Positions 9,310-20,077 of a stretch of 29,912 nt of DNA are shown in pieces (the stretch's first letter is position 1; every line of letters starts with the position of its first letter). The DNA is from Chara braunii (Eukaryota; Streptophyta; Charophyceae; Charales; Characeae), in the NCBI GenBank assembly GCA_003427395.1, contig BFEA01000430.1:605400-635311 (forward strand), read 5' to 3'. The position numbers and the translations under genes were made by a program. Under the pieces are notes generated by a model. It had not been told where the DNA came from. It saw only the letters and a list, made by a program, of their open reading frames with translations, and ran no database searches.

Positions 9310-10120
9310 ACCGTACCGTCTTCAACCTGCTGGGACAGAGCTCAACCAAGCGAAATCGCCCGAAGAATCGTGGCGCTAGCTTGCCTTGGCGAGCACATTT
9401 CCTCACCTACACGATGTACCCTAATTTATACTGGGGCCGAGGCCCACAGTTCCCATTCCGGGCCTCATAACTTCGGACTTGTCTCCCATGGGCTATTTCT
9501 GTCATTCATTGTCTTTTTCGGGCCAGTCGGGGGAGGACCCTTTCCGTCAGTTCTAGGTGGCACAAGGCCTTGTCCTTAGCCGTCGCCCTAGTGGTCTGTC
9601 GTGGAAGGGCCATCTCATCATTTAGGCTCAGTAGGGCTACAGAGGGTAGGTTATTAGTCCATAGTTGTAAGGGGGTCAGGCCCGTGGATTCGTGGGGGAT
9701 CCCCCGGTGGATAGCTAGGATATGGTACACGATATCAGGCCAAGGCCTCGTGTCATTTGCCGCGATATTGCGTCGCAAGGCGGTCTTAATCACTCGATTG
9801 GCGTTGTCCACCAGTCCATTGGATTGCGCCATGTGGGGGGCGGTATTGCGAATAGAGACTAGATTCCTTAAGAATTCGCCTTTAAATTCTGCCTTATTGT
9901 CCGTTAGGATTTCCTCTGTGTCCTGGTGCATCCCAAGAAAACGGTTAACGTATTGCACGATTTCGGCCGTCTGTCGCATCTTACAAGGATACGCCTCGAT
10001 CCATTTCGAAAAGTGGTCTACGAATACCGACAGAATTGAATAGTACTCTTAGCTATTCGGTCCAGGGGGTACGATGATATCGGTGGTATCCATACTAACC
10101 CTCTTGAATGGTCGTTCGAC
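9310..10120 (-). pseudogene. Ty3/gypsy-type integrase relic
   Basis: Reading on the minus strand, the start region PFKRVSMDTTDI holds the first catalytic Asp (codon 10088-10090). After a TAA stop at 10049-10051 comes VFVDHFSKWIEAYPC. The second Asp is in LTDNKAEF (codon 9899-9901). The block QSNGLVDNANRVIKTALRR follows, where the family normally has a catalytic Glu after NGxV; here it is Asp (codon 9806-9808). The second-to-third spacing is 30 residues instead of the usual 35. A later piece in a different frame, GKLAPRFFGRF (about 9340-9385), resembles the GPF/Y-type C-terminal integrase motif. In-frame stops at 10049 and 9506, the frameshift and the altered active site mark it as dead. Everything upstream (zinc finger, RNase H, reverse transcriptase) is cut off by copy B. 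Confidence 0.85.
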
Positions 10121-10127
10121 TATGGTA

Positions 10128-11085
10128 TGCTCTCAGTTTTTGCCTCCTCGAGGTCGCCTTCCATTGGGTGGAACCCGCGGACAGGAGTGTGGAGGACAAG
10201 ATCCCGGACGACGAGCTAGAGTTCGTGCTCATCCAAGGGTGGAGAATGGACACGGAGGGAGATTTTTTGGGGATCTTATTTGGATAAGTGCGCGATGGCC
10301 ATCTGAGCTCCATTACGGACGAGCTATTGGTGCTTCTAACCCAAGTGTTGGATGACCTGCCGTTGGAGATCCACCCGCATTGCGATGAGAGGCCGGGGAC
10401 AGCCACGATCACTCGTACCCTGGACTCCCTGGAGCCTCATCTTCTTTGGTCCACCTGCACGGAATTGGAGGAGAGTAGCTACTACTTACCCTTGAGAGGT
10501 GCATACCTGAGCGTCGACGCCACTGATCTCTCCACGTGGGACCCACTCATCCGGCGCGTCCCTATAGGAAAAACCAGCGAGGAAGCCGAAGAGGAGGAGG
10601 AAGAGGAAAGCGAAGAGGGCGGTCACCTTCATTATATGGAAGGAGACACGACGCCAGAAGAGGAGGAATCGGAGGCTGAATCAAACGATCCCGATTATCA
10701 AGAATCGAAGGACATCGAATCGGAAGAGGTCAGTTCGGGGTCGGCGAAAGAAGAAGGTGGATCGGGTCAGTCGAGTGGTCCCGACGAATTGAGCAGAGAA
10801 GAAATTGAGGCCGTGGCACAGAGGAAACGGGCATCAGCAAAAGGAAAGCAGCCAATCGAAGAATCAGGAGGGCCACCACCACAACTGCTGCAGGGCGATC
10901 CGGTGCGCAATCCAGAACCGGCGCGCGAAGAAGACGAAAGAGATGGAGGTGCCACCACAAAGGGATCAAGAAGTCGCCGCCGCCGAAGAATTGAATCGCC
11001 CTCCCAATCCGCCCCAGTTCGACCCATAAACCTTCGTCTACGTCGAAATGCGGGCACTCAGGCTTCGTCCCCGTTCGTTATCTAG
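10128..11085 (+). pseudogene. Copy B of the unidentified ORF (5'-truncated)
   Basis: It starts abruptly inside the coding frame at LSFCLLEVAFHW, next to the integrase relic, and runs to the TAG at 11083-11085. A TAA at 10285-10287 replaces a Glu codon of copy A; the rest (10288-11085) is one open frame of about 265 codons. Visible parts are LTQVLDDLPLEI, LEPHLLWSTC, LSTWDPLIRR, a long acidic low-complexity region (EEAEEEEEEESEEGG, then PEEEESEAESNDPD), a Lys/Arg patch (QRKRASAKGKQ) and an Arg-rich tail (SRRRRRIESPSQ). The acid-then-basic end could suit a nucleic-acid or chromatin contact, but that is inference. Compared with copy A, this copy keeps the frame where A has indels. Confidence 0.55.
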
Positions 11086-11402
11086 TCGTCCCATTGACTT
11101 CCTCACCCTCTGACAGCTCCCAAGGCGACCCCCGTTCCCCGATGGATGGCAACCGTTTCCCCTCTCCCTCTTCTATCACCGGTACGCCACCCGCCTTCTG
11201 CTCACCATCTTCTTGCATACTACTACTCGCTCGCTCGTCACTTCATTCCCCCTCCACGTCCTTCTTTTCAGTCTGAATTGGCAGTAGTATAATAATATAA
11301 AAGTTTATTGCGTCATCGCAGGCATTATCCCTGCGTGCGAAGAATATGACGATTTTCGCGCTGCTATCCGCGACACCCTTTGCACCCTGTACCCTGACTA
11401 GG
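10128..11402 (+). repeat. Arm B of a ~1.28-kb inverted repeat
   Basis: Inverted partner of 7005-8481. The arms are separated by about 1.65 kb that holds the 5' part of copy A and the integrase relic. The match ends near CCTGACTAGG at 11393-11402. Confidence 0.8.
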
Positions 11403-11929
11403 TTCTACTCATCTTTGTCCTTGGCGTTGGAAAGCTAGAACTTGGTTCAATACCGAGCACATGAACATAGCCCCTTCACAGAAAGGAAAAAAAAAAAAGT
11501 TTCCATGCAGGCAGATTCGTGAGGTTGCCCAAATTCTTGAAGGTTATGTGTCCCCAACGTTCAGTAATGTCCTGATGGGGAGGTGACCTGAGAGGATATG
11601 GCGGGAAGGGTGCGTGATGAGCTAGGAGCCATACCCAACGGCTTCACATACCCTTAGGAGTAAAATCCAAAGTAGCCCCGAAGCCGGGATTTTAGTTGAT
11701 CAAGAAAACCACGGTCGATTTCTCAATTGTCAGGGACTAAAAGCCTGTATCTTTTGGAATTGCCCTGTCCTTGTGGGTTCTCCGCGCTGACAATTAGCGA
11801 CCGCACAGAGAAATCCAAGAAGCAGTTAGAAATTATTGTTGTCGACATTCAAATTTCCTTCATTTCCGGGCCCGCGAGGCCATTTTAAATCTTTGGATGC
11901 CGCGTAAAATCGCTTCCATCTTTCTACGT
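11403..11929. other. Unassigned spacer
   Basis: About 530 bp between copy B and the minus-strand LTR-X fragment. It contains an A run (11491-11502) but no recognisable gene, repeat or RNA. Confidence 0.5.
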
Positions 11930-12934
11930 TGTGATGAACCATTTTATGTAAACGCGCAATTTTCTGCGCGAAGCTGCCTTGGGGAAATGGATGGGTCGGA
12001 TGGGAGAACCGTGGGCATAGGGATCAGGCGGGCAAGTTGCATGAATGCCCTCGTTTCTTTTCGTTTTCTGTGGAAATCTATAGGGACGATGCTGGGAAAG
12101 CCCCCACGCCAAAGATTGGGTAACCGCGCCTTAGCAAGCGCCATGGACAACGGTTGCCATGACTTCTTTCTTGTTTTGTTGTGAGCACTAGGGAATTTTG
12201 GCGCGATCCTCGCGCGGGAATATCGTTTTTTGTTACTTTTTTTAATTTTCAACTGATGTAGAACCTCCACGGGCTCGCCGAATTGTTTTTGGAATTTCCT
12301 TTTGCAATTAGGACTTGGGCTAGGAATTTAGGTACTCTGAATTTTGTTGCGCCATGCTTGCATGCATCTTGCTGCGCTGGGAGTTGGGCTTTGATTGGAT
12401 CGCGCCCTTAATCTTGTGAAACTTTCGCTTTTGGCGGGCGCAATTGTAACTGTATTTTTCTCCTTTCTTGATTTCCTCGTGTTTGTCCGCCTTCTTCTTC
12501 TTTGTCTTGCATGCTTACTGCTCCGTTTTACTTGGCCTGAGTGCTTGCATAGCCGGATCGATGAGTGGAGTGCGGCTACGAACCCCACGCCGCGGCCTGG
12601 CCATGCAGACGTAGGCACTACCTCTCCTCTCCTTTTGACAACTTGGGCCTAATCCCGTATCTTTCGCGCAAGCATGCATGCTATAAAGATCGCAAGCGCG
12701 ATTAGTTTGCTCTCTATGAACCTTGGGGTTACCGCGATCAGTGAGGGTCGGCTAACGAGTCAGCAGGAAGAGGTGGGTCGACGAGAGAGTTGGGCGATCC
12801 GACAAGCTGGTGGCGAGTATGAGGGGTTGACGTGCGGGCCTCAATGAACAGGGGCGGAAGGGCGAACCTGACTTGCATGCCCGAACCAAGCGGGGTGACG
12901 ACTCTGTGTTGATGCGAGGCGACGGATTGCCCAT
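11930..12934 (-). mobile_element. LTR-X copy 3, reverse orientation, partial
   Basis: The end TGTGATGAACC at 11930 is the reverse complement of the CGTCACA tail of other copies. The match continues through GCGCGAAGCTGCC, CTATAAA (12681-12687), the GTGAGGGTCGGCTAACGAGTC block (12743-12763) and the GCGAGGCGACGGATTGCCC block, then stops at 12934 where a different sequence starting TGTCGG begins. The CT/GA tract and the other half are missing, so a later insertion or deletion removed them. Confidence 0.8.
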
Positions 12935-13429
12935 TGTCGGTGCAAATACCCTTAGAAGGGTACTTTCCGCCCTGGGTTTTGTAAGTGAGAGAAGATGAGT
13001 TTCGTTTAAAGTTGAAGTATTTCGCACGAGGCGCGACGGCGTCTGCTGTTTACATTGACTGAATGGTTGACGAGAGTAGAGAGTGTGTGGGCACGCAGAT
13101 TTGAGGCGCGCGTGATCTTTTTACATTTGATAGATGATTGCGAAGACCGGTGTTGGTTGCCCGCCAGGTTTGTTTCTAATTAAATTAGGATTAAAAAGAT
13201 TTTATCTCTTTGATTGATGTGCTTGCCTGTGAAACGTGCGTATGTGTGGAGGACGGCATCGACAACATTGTCATTCTAGGAAATATTTCGGTAGGTCTGC
13301 GCGTCGCGCAGCATCGTTTATTTTAGTGTCCGTCAAAGCTAGACCCAGTCTTGGGCCTAGACTTATTGGTTATAATATTGCACTTCCATCAGAGAGATTC
13401 AGGGATCAAGGTCGAGGGGCGATGACGCA
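12935..13429 (+). mobile_element. Candidate 5' LTR of a second retrotransposon
   Basis: The sequence begins TGTCGGTGCAAATACCC exactly where LTR-X homology ends and finishes GATGACGCA, one base before a primer-binding-like site. At ~495 bp it has a typical LTR length, with TG...CA ends. A short hairpin (TACCCTTAGAAGGGTA) sits near its start. No matching 3' LTR is found in the window, so this rests on boundary position and the primer site. Confidence 0.5.
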
Positions 13430-13430
13430 G

Positions 13431-13444
13431 TGATATCAGAGTAG
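13431..13444 (+). promoter_or_regulatory. Primer-binding-like site (initiator tRNA-Met type)
   Basis: TGATATCAGAGTAG differs by only a few bases from TGGTATCAGAGC, the initiator tRNA-Met complement used by many plant LTR retrotransposons. It lies one base after the putative LTR end at 13429, the expected place. This is the main support for the LTR at 12935-13429. Confidence 0.55.
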
Positions 13445-13892
13445 TGCGAATGGACCGTGGGGATTGAGGGCCTGGCGGGGGTCGTCGGTGGCGTCGGAAC
13501 CGTACTAGCGGGTCCTTTTCCTCGACCATTGTCCTCTGACGGTTAAAAGCTTTCACATATTTTTTTGTCTCATTATTATTATTATTTTGTTGCATCGGCA
13601 TTTCTTTGACTCAGACGCAAGGCCTGATTTCGGTGGCCGTTAGGCCCGTTTCGACAATTGAAGACCTTCAGTGTGCCCCTCGTTCGGCGAGTTCGCGCGT
13701 TTGGGACGGCGACGAAAGTCCTCTATCATACAGTTGCTGAAGACTACGACGCGGTCAGCGCTTGAGTCGATAATTGCACTTGAAGCAAAAGGGCCGATAA
13801 TCGAGTGGGGGTGTGTTGTATTCGCGGGATTGCTTGAAATATTACAAGCTGTTTTCGTGATTGTGTCGGAGCTACCCCCTTATAGCATTACA

Positions 13893-13962
13893 GGGAACCA
13901 CGTAGCAGCCACACTCGTGCTCAAGCCTTCAATGAGGGAACGCTCGGGAGCTGCACTCGTCG
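13893..13962 (+). repeat. Short dispersed repeat, copy 1
   Basis: GGGAACCACGTAGCAGCC, then CTCAAGCC, GAGGGAAC and GGGAGCTGCACT, match a block at 29239-29308 next to the U6-derived sequences. The two copies are about 70 bp and diverged but collinear. Origin unknown. Confidence 0.5.
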
Positions 13963-14167
13963 GCAGGTGCGATACCTGCTGCAGCAGGGGGTTAATACTG
14001 GCCGAGGGCCAGTTATTGTATCAGCCGGTAGCGTCGGGACCGAGTTTCTTCGGCAGGCCAGCCACTGTGCCTCCCCTTCGGTCCCCTTCCCTTATGAGCG
14101 CCAGGGAAGTAGCGGCAGAAGTAGAAAGCGTAGACGTGCCCTAGCGAGGAACGAAGAGCAGTGAAGA

Positions 14168-14169
<2 letters not shown>

Positions 14170-14198
<29 letters not shown>
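14170..14198 (+). repeat. 29-nt poly-G run
   Basis: Uninterrupted G from 14170 to 14198. Long G homopolymers are rare in nuclear DNA; this one could form quadruplex structures, or its length could be a sequencing or assembly error. The Pro-repeat peptide on the opposite strand is not a gene. Confidence 0.9.
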
Positions 14199-14199
<1 letters not shown>

Positions 14200-16709
14200 G
14201 TTGAAAATAGAGAAATGGGCAGCGGAGGAAAACGGATGTGCAACGGTAGTGGGTGAGAAGGCAGCGGGGTGACAGGACGAACGCTGGTGAAAAGGGGGCG
14301 GAATGAACCCAACGCGGATTCACGCCAGATACATTCAAGATTTGAGATGGTGAGAGTTCAGTTGAGCACGGTCGACAAAGCATAACTCTCTCGATATATA
14401 GCGGAATCGAGAGAGAAAAGATGCAAACCCGGGGTCTTGGCCCCGGGCGACTCAGATGGTAACGACAATTTTTGCACCTGACTAGTAGATTAAGAGGCGT
14501 GCAAGAGTGAGGTTGCGCAGAGATGGAGATGGTGGAGAGTGAGAGGGAGAGAGATTAGTGTGTCTCGGTCATAGCGTGACCGATTTCGTCGGGCTAATGG
14601 CAGAAATCGGGGTTTTGGGGTTGGGCGACCCCAGATATGATGTCAGATGAGAGAGAGAGTTAGTAAACTAGGAGTTAGTTGAAGAATGGAGCTGCGAGGA
14701 GTTATGACGGAGGGCGAGAAGAAGAAGAAGGAAACAGGCATATCGCGCTCATTTCTAAGCGGTGTTGAAGGAAAAATGGTAGGTAGGACTTTTAAACCTG
14801 TGCGAATACGAATCTGTGGTTAGTCCGAGGAGAAAGTTTGTAGGATTAGAAATAGGTGCTGAAAAGAGTGCGCAGAGGTATGAGAATGCGCAGATATGGA
14901 AGAAGCGGGGGGGGTTGGCATGCTAGATCGGTATTCAACCGAATTGACTGAGGGGAAATGCTATGCTAAAGGATTGAAGGGTGGGCGAATCCAATGGTAG
15001 AGTCGGATTCGAAAGCTTGTACGTGGTTTCGGCGGTATGAGTTTTGAAAAACCGAGCCTGAGGAAACGAGACTTTTGACACATCAATGTATCTTTCCTCT
15101 TTTTAGCGGAAGATTCATTTCCATTTTTGCCCATGTTCGGATGACGCACTGCCTTTTGCAGTGGGTGCGCGCGTAGAGAGAAAGAAGATGGAAAACAACG
15201 AGGGGGAATATGTAAAGTGGAGGATGACTTATTCGATGGATTTTCTGCAAATGTGCACCTATCTGGCCACATTCTAGTGGAAGAGTCAATCAAAACTTTG
15301 TTTATCCGATCGATGAAACTAGTGTGAGGCAGCAGCGAAGTTAGAGACTTACCTGTTGACCGCTGCGTTGCTCATCCTATTTGTGGAAGCAGTATGCAAA
15401 CACAACCGCATAGTCGGGTGCTTATGTGGTGGCAGGAAGGCTGGTTGCGGGGCGTCGAGTCGAGAAGCAGTACATATCTCCATGGTCTCGTAGTAGATTC
15501 ACCCGATTTCGTGTGCACTGGGGAAGGGATAAGCATGATCCCCTCTATCTGCACGCGTGACTGGTAAGCAACCTTTCGGGTCATGCTTCGGTAGGAGGCT
15601 TATTCGTGTTGCCCATTCGGCCGATAGGATAAACAAGAGAACAAATGCGGAGCTAAGCGCTTGCCAACTAGCCGATGTAAGGCCAGTTCGTCAAGTAAAG
15701 CGGCAACAGATCAACTGCAGGAACTGCAGATCTGCTTGCTGGCCCGGAGACGTCTCCTCCTACCAACTTGGGCGGTAACGGTTCAGATGCAAAGGTGTAG
15801 GCTTACACATTAGCCTGTGCGCAGGCTATACTGCAGGGTAAAGTAGCTACAGGCGAGCGGCGAGGCATGTAGAAGATTACATAGTTAGTTTTTTTAGTAC
15901 ATTTGGTCGTTGCATAACCAGTCGGACCACGTGGCTACCTCACTGCAAGAAGCAGAGAATACCTTGTTTTTCATCCATAGGCCGTGTCTTTAGCTGAGGG
16001 CCAGCGCATTTCGAGTCGCGAAGCTCCGAGGAGTGGTTGGGCATTGCAGAGTCGTCGCTCGTGCGATTGTGGAAGGGTATAAAGAAGTTAGCGTTGTGAT
16101 TTGGGAAGATCGCCAGGAGATTGAAAGTCAGCAGTTTGACATCAGTTTGACCAGCGGCAGCACATTTTTGGCCACCATTGCGGGACCCTCAGGCGCATCA
16201 AGAATTCACGACCCTCTCACACGAGTCTAAGTGCAACCTTCTTGGATCTGAGAGACTTAAACTTCTCCTTCGGCCCTTCGTACTCTAAGTCTGATCTATT
16301 GGTTCTGAGAGGAAGGCGGCAGGCGGGATTGCAACCCGTAATCCGTGCCAAGGCCTCTGTGGGAGGTTCGCCCCACCCATTGCGGGAGCTCAGATGGAAC
16401 CCAGGAGGAGTTCTGGAGGCAGGGAATTGAGAGGTAATCTTTCACCGCTTTCTAGAAACCCAGTTATGAGTTATAACCCCTATCTGTACTTCTTGCTATG
16501 TTTTGATTGAGTATATTGCATGCATCCTATGTTGACTTTGAGTTTGACTTTCAGGACACGAATCAGACTAAGTAAAGGAATGCATGCGCAATCTCAGTTT
16601 CAAAATTTTGTTGATTGTCTGAAAGCAGATTGTGAGAAAAAAGGTTGCATCAGAGGAAAAGGTTGGGAGAAAGACAGTTTTGATTGTGTTTTTGAACGGG
16701 TCTTATAGG

Positions 16710-16857
16710 GTCAGGCATTGTTTCTAAGATGAATGGCCTGACTGCTGTATTTGTTCTGCTTTTTGAAGGGCCAAACATTGTTTCCAAGACAAATGGCTTG
16801 GTCGCTATCTTTATTTAATTTAACAAGGCATTGTTTCTAAGATGAATGACCTGATTG
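16710..16857 (+). repeat. Three-unit hairpin array, forward
   Basis: Three units at 16710, 16769 and 16824 (spacing ~57 bp) share the core CATTGTTTCTAAGATGAATG (second unit CATTGTTTCCAAGACAAATG). Each core is flanked by its own complementary arms: GTCAGG/CCTGAC, GGCCAA/TTGGTC and a weaker AGG/CCT. The CATT/AATG ends of the core extend the stem. The same family recurs inverted at 22439-22762. Function unknown. Confidence 0.8.
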
Positions 16858-16977
16858 TTGTTCCTATGGGGTATTGACTGTGCAAACTTTGAGGACCAGA
16901 CATCTGTAATCTTCAATCTTCAAGTTTCTCATCACGCAAAGACACTCAGCCCTCTCTCACTCCTTCTCATAGGGCAC

Positions 16978-17375
16978 AATGATGCATGACTGGATCGAAG
17001 CGTGGAGAGTGGCTACGTCCGCCACGCCGCGGCTCAGGCATGCCTACCATTGACACTTCCTTCTATCTCCTTTTCTTTGTCTCAGCATAATCCCAACTAT
17101 CTCGCGCTGATACTCATTTGCTATAAATTTTGCAAGCACGACAAAATCGCTCTCTAATCTAATTTGGAAGGTTAGCGTTGTCAAGACGATCAGCTAACGG
17201 GTACAGTAGACGGAAATGTGAGTGCGGAGTTGGGCGATCTTACGGGCTGGAGGTGCGTGTGCAGGATTGTCGTGTGGCCACAATGATGTGGAACACGGGC
17301 GAATTCGGCGTGCGTACTCGCGCTAAGCGGGGTGACAACTCAGAGTTGTTGATAGGTGCGAGGTGACAGACTGCG
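16978..17375 (-). mobile_element. LTR-X copy 5, internal fragment, reverse
   Basis: About 400 bp matching the middle of LTR-X in reverse orientation: the CATGACTGGATCG block, CCACGCCGCGG, CTATAAA (17121-17127), GTTGGGCGATC, GCGGGGTGACAACTC and GCGAGGTGACAGACTGC. Both LTR ends are missing. The 193-codon minus-strand frame at 17240-17821 runs from unrelated DNA into this fragment and is judged spurious. Confidence 0.75.
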
Positions 17376-18031
17376 TACACGAGAATGAGTAGAGGGTTGA
17401 AGAGAAAGCAAGAGAGTGTGGGATTGCTGGGGTGTATCATACTTCTTCTCCTATCCCTCCCGAAACTTTTATATTCGGAACTATGAGTTTTTGTCGTTCT
17501 CATTTTTGTAATGACGGATGGACATCTGACTGTGTATGTTCTTCCTTCGGAACATCTTTCACGTTTCTTCCCTTGTTGATATGATGTTAGGTATGGTGAT
17601 CGAAATCTCAACTGCCTTTTCCATAATTTTGATCGTTTGTATGTGTGTTGTGCCTGCTTGCGGATTATGATTGTAAAATATGGATGCTTGCCTAGGATTC
17701 GATTACTAAAAATAACGGGGAAGGCATGTTGGTCGTTCTGATTGATGTCTGAGGGAAGGAATTCATACCAACTCGTACGTGCGATACAACTCGCCGACAA
17801 TGTGGCCCATGGCGCATGCACGCACTTGTATGTTCCTTTCTTTTTAGTATTTACGGTTTTGCAATCACGCAGTCTGCATGAGTAGGAAGGCGCGTCGCGT
17901 GTACGTTCCTTTTCTTTTTACGATTCTGCAATCACCCGTAGCGGCGAAATCTGAAGACCGTAATTGCATACACCGGAAACTCATAACTCTTTTTTCCTTG
18001 CCCGGACCATTTGCATCCCCATCCTTGGAAC
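17376..18031. other. Unassigned A/T-rich spacer
   Basis: No gene or RNA recognised. A loosely repeated block (GTTCCTTTCTTTTTA...TTTTGCAATCAC at ~17831-17869 and GTTCCTTTTCTTTTTACG...CTGCAATCAC at ~17903-17935) suggests an old local tandem duplication. Confidence 0.5.
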
Positions 18032-18222
18032 ATTGGCACCAAAGATTCCAGTTCCGACATTTTCTTTTTCGTCCACATGATGATCTTTACTGGATTTCTT
18101 CATCCAAGCTATAGACTACTGCACCTNATTGGCACCAAAGATTCCAGTTCCGACATTTTCTTTTTCGTCCACATGATGATCTTTACTGGATTTCTTCATC
18201 CAAGCTATAGACTACTGCACCT
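18032..18222. repeat. 95-bp direct duplication around a single N
   Basis: 18032-18126 and 18128-18222 are identical and are separated only by an N at 18127. This is the pattern left when two overlapping contigs are joined with a one-base gap instead of being merged, so the genome probably has one copy. Confidence 0.9.
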
Positions 18223-18339
18223 CGTACAGTTAATGCATATGACGACAGATTGACATGTGATTACAATGCCCATGAGGGTACAATTTCTTTTTCGCATTTT
18301 GTGCTGTGATGCATTCTGTGCAGATCCCTAGGACCCACT

Positions 18340-18387
18340 ACCCACTCCGATCAGGAAGTCGAGCTGGGCGTGAGGTTGGGCGTCATA
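18340..18387 (-). mobile_element. LTR-X terminal fragment, reverse
   Basis: Read on the minus strand, ATGACGCCCAACCTCACGCC is followed by CAGCTCGACTTCCTGATCGG, the first ~45 bp of LTR-X. It then leaves the family. It lies about 290 bp from the start of copy 4 in the opposite orientation. Confidence 0.75.
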
Positions 18388-18678
18388 GCAGGATGCCAGC
18401 GTGGAAGGCGGGCAGAAAAGGGGTGTAGATGAGCAGGACCAATGAAGGAAGGAGATTCCAGAAGGATCGAGAGAGGTAGAGTAACCGTCACTTCCGTTTA
18501 ATTGGGGTGGTCATTCGAGCTACGTGCGTAATTTATTCTCAAGGCATTGATCTGACCATCCCAACGAAACAACCAATCATTCGCACAGATAGGTAACGGG
18601 AGGATTGGGCGCAGAGTTGGGGGAAGACGAAGAGGTGAGCCCAGAGGAGTGCTTTAGCAAGAAGGGAAGATGGCGCGT
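18388..18678. other. Spacer between two divergent LTR-X starts
   Basis: About 290 bp without recognisable gene or repeat, lying between the reverse LTR-X end fragment and copy 4. Confidence 0.5.
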
Positions 18679-19979
18679 TGTGACGCCCAAACCTCAGGCC
18701 CGGCGCGACTTCCAGATCGGAGTGGAATGAGGGACTGGAAGTGCGAAAAGGGGGTGTGCTAAGGATTTTAGGGAAGCGGGGGTGGAGTCCCAGGTCGGAA
18801 CTGAGATCTCCGATGGCAAGTCTAGGGATAGGGGTGCAAGATGGTACGAGAAGACCATTTTCTGGGATTATCCTCTCTACCAGTTGCGTTGCGGTGGTTG
18901 GTTCCTCACCTGGTAAATCAGTAGGGTGTGACCACTACCGCGTGGTTCAATCAGTTGTTGGCGCCACTCGATCCCGGTTTGTGTTTGCCGGGTAGTTTTC
19001 GAAGCTCGATACGCCCGGTGTCGCTGACACTTTTCACACTATGTGCGGGGCCAATAGCAAGCCATGGAGTTCCACGATATCACTGTGAGCAGGTGGTAGG
19101 GGAGGAGGAGATGGAAGGAAGGAAATATGGTAGCAATAACGAAGAAGCCCGAAAATATGTAATATTGAGTATTGTCAGTATCCGGGTAATCCGGGCCCCG
19201 GGGATCGTTAGTTATGGCCCAGTGGAAGTCTCGTGCGCACAGTCGATCTTGTTCCGTCAGAAAGGGGAATTCCGGGTCGTCTAAGTTGTTCACCCTCCCA
19301 GTATTCGTGATACTCCGGGTCCCTTAGGTTCTTACTATTGGTGATCCGCGAGGGGGTTCTTACAGCCATGTCCGATCGGTGAACTCGATCTCCCGCATCC
19401 TCCTAATGAGTCACGGTCGAGATCGACTTATGCAGACGTGCGCGTTCGCTGCGACTCGGTTACCTCGAGATCACGGTCGTACGCGAGCGTGCACATGAGT
19501 GAAAGTTGATCACTCCTTGGTTTGGTGTACCGATTGCATTCGTCCTGCATGCAACTATCCTACTCATGTTATATTGGGTGAGATCAAAACATTACATTTA
19601 TACCCCTGTCATTCAAGTGACAAAAAGGAAAGAAAAGAGGAAAGGACAATCAACTCCTCACAACATTCTTGGTGATCTCATGACGATAGAAAACTAGCGA
19701 TTAAACACAATCATTCGTAGCGAGTGCTTCCAATCAGATTTGAGAGTATTGGTCAGGCAGACGAAATTTGAAGTAAACAGTTATCGTAAAACAAGATTGA
19801 GAATCCGAAAAGATCATTAACGGGAAAAAGTTCACATCCATTCTATACATAAACACGAAGCGAACGACAAAGTAAATCCACCGCGATTTACAAAGGAACG
19901 GACGCAGCAGGATCAACGAAAATGGAAACGAAAATTACACAGATAAAGGGGAAAGGAGACCTCATCCCACACACAACTC

Positions 19980-20077
<98 letters not shown>

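Larger units (their letters stand above)
13445..16709. other. Non-coding stretch after the candidate LTR
   Basis: If 12935-13429 is an LTR, this would be internal DNA, but no gag, protease, reverse transcriptase or integrase motif appears in any frame. The longest frame (13671-14144, +) has no recognisable domain. It contains the poly-G run at 14170, a CTCTCTCGAT/ATCGAGAGAG hairpin around 14386-14415, and a CCCGGGG/CCCCGGG hairpin near 14429-14448. It may be a non-autonomous or decayed element. Confidence 0.4.

Noticed and set aside
8747-9379. 210-codon plus-strand frame
   Set aside because: It is antisense to copy A, whose minus-strand frame has a better start and a homologous partner downstream in copy B.
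9570-10043. 157-codon plus-strand frame
   Set aside because: It is the shadow of the integrase relic on the opposite strand.
17240-17821. 193-codon minus-strand frame
   Set aside because: It spans unrelated DNA and an LTR-X fragment and has no recognisable domain.
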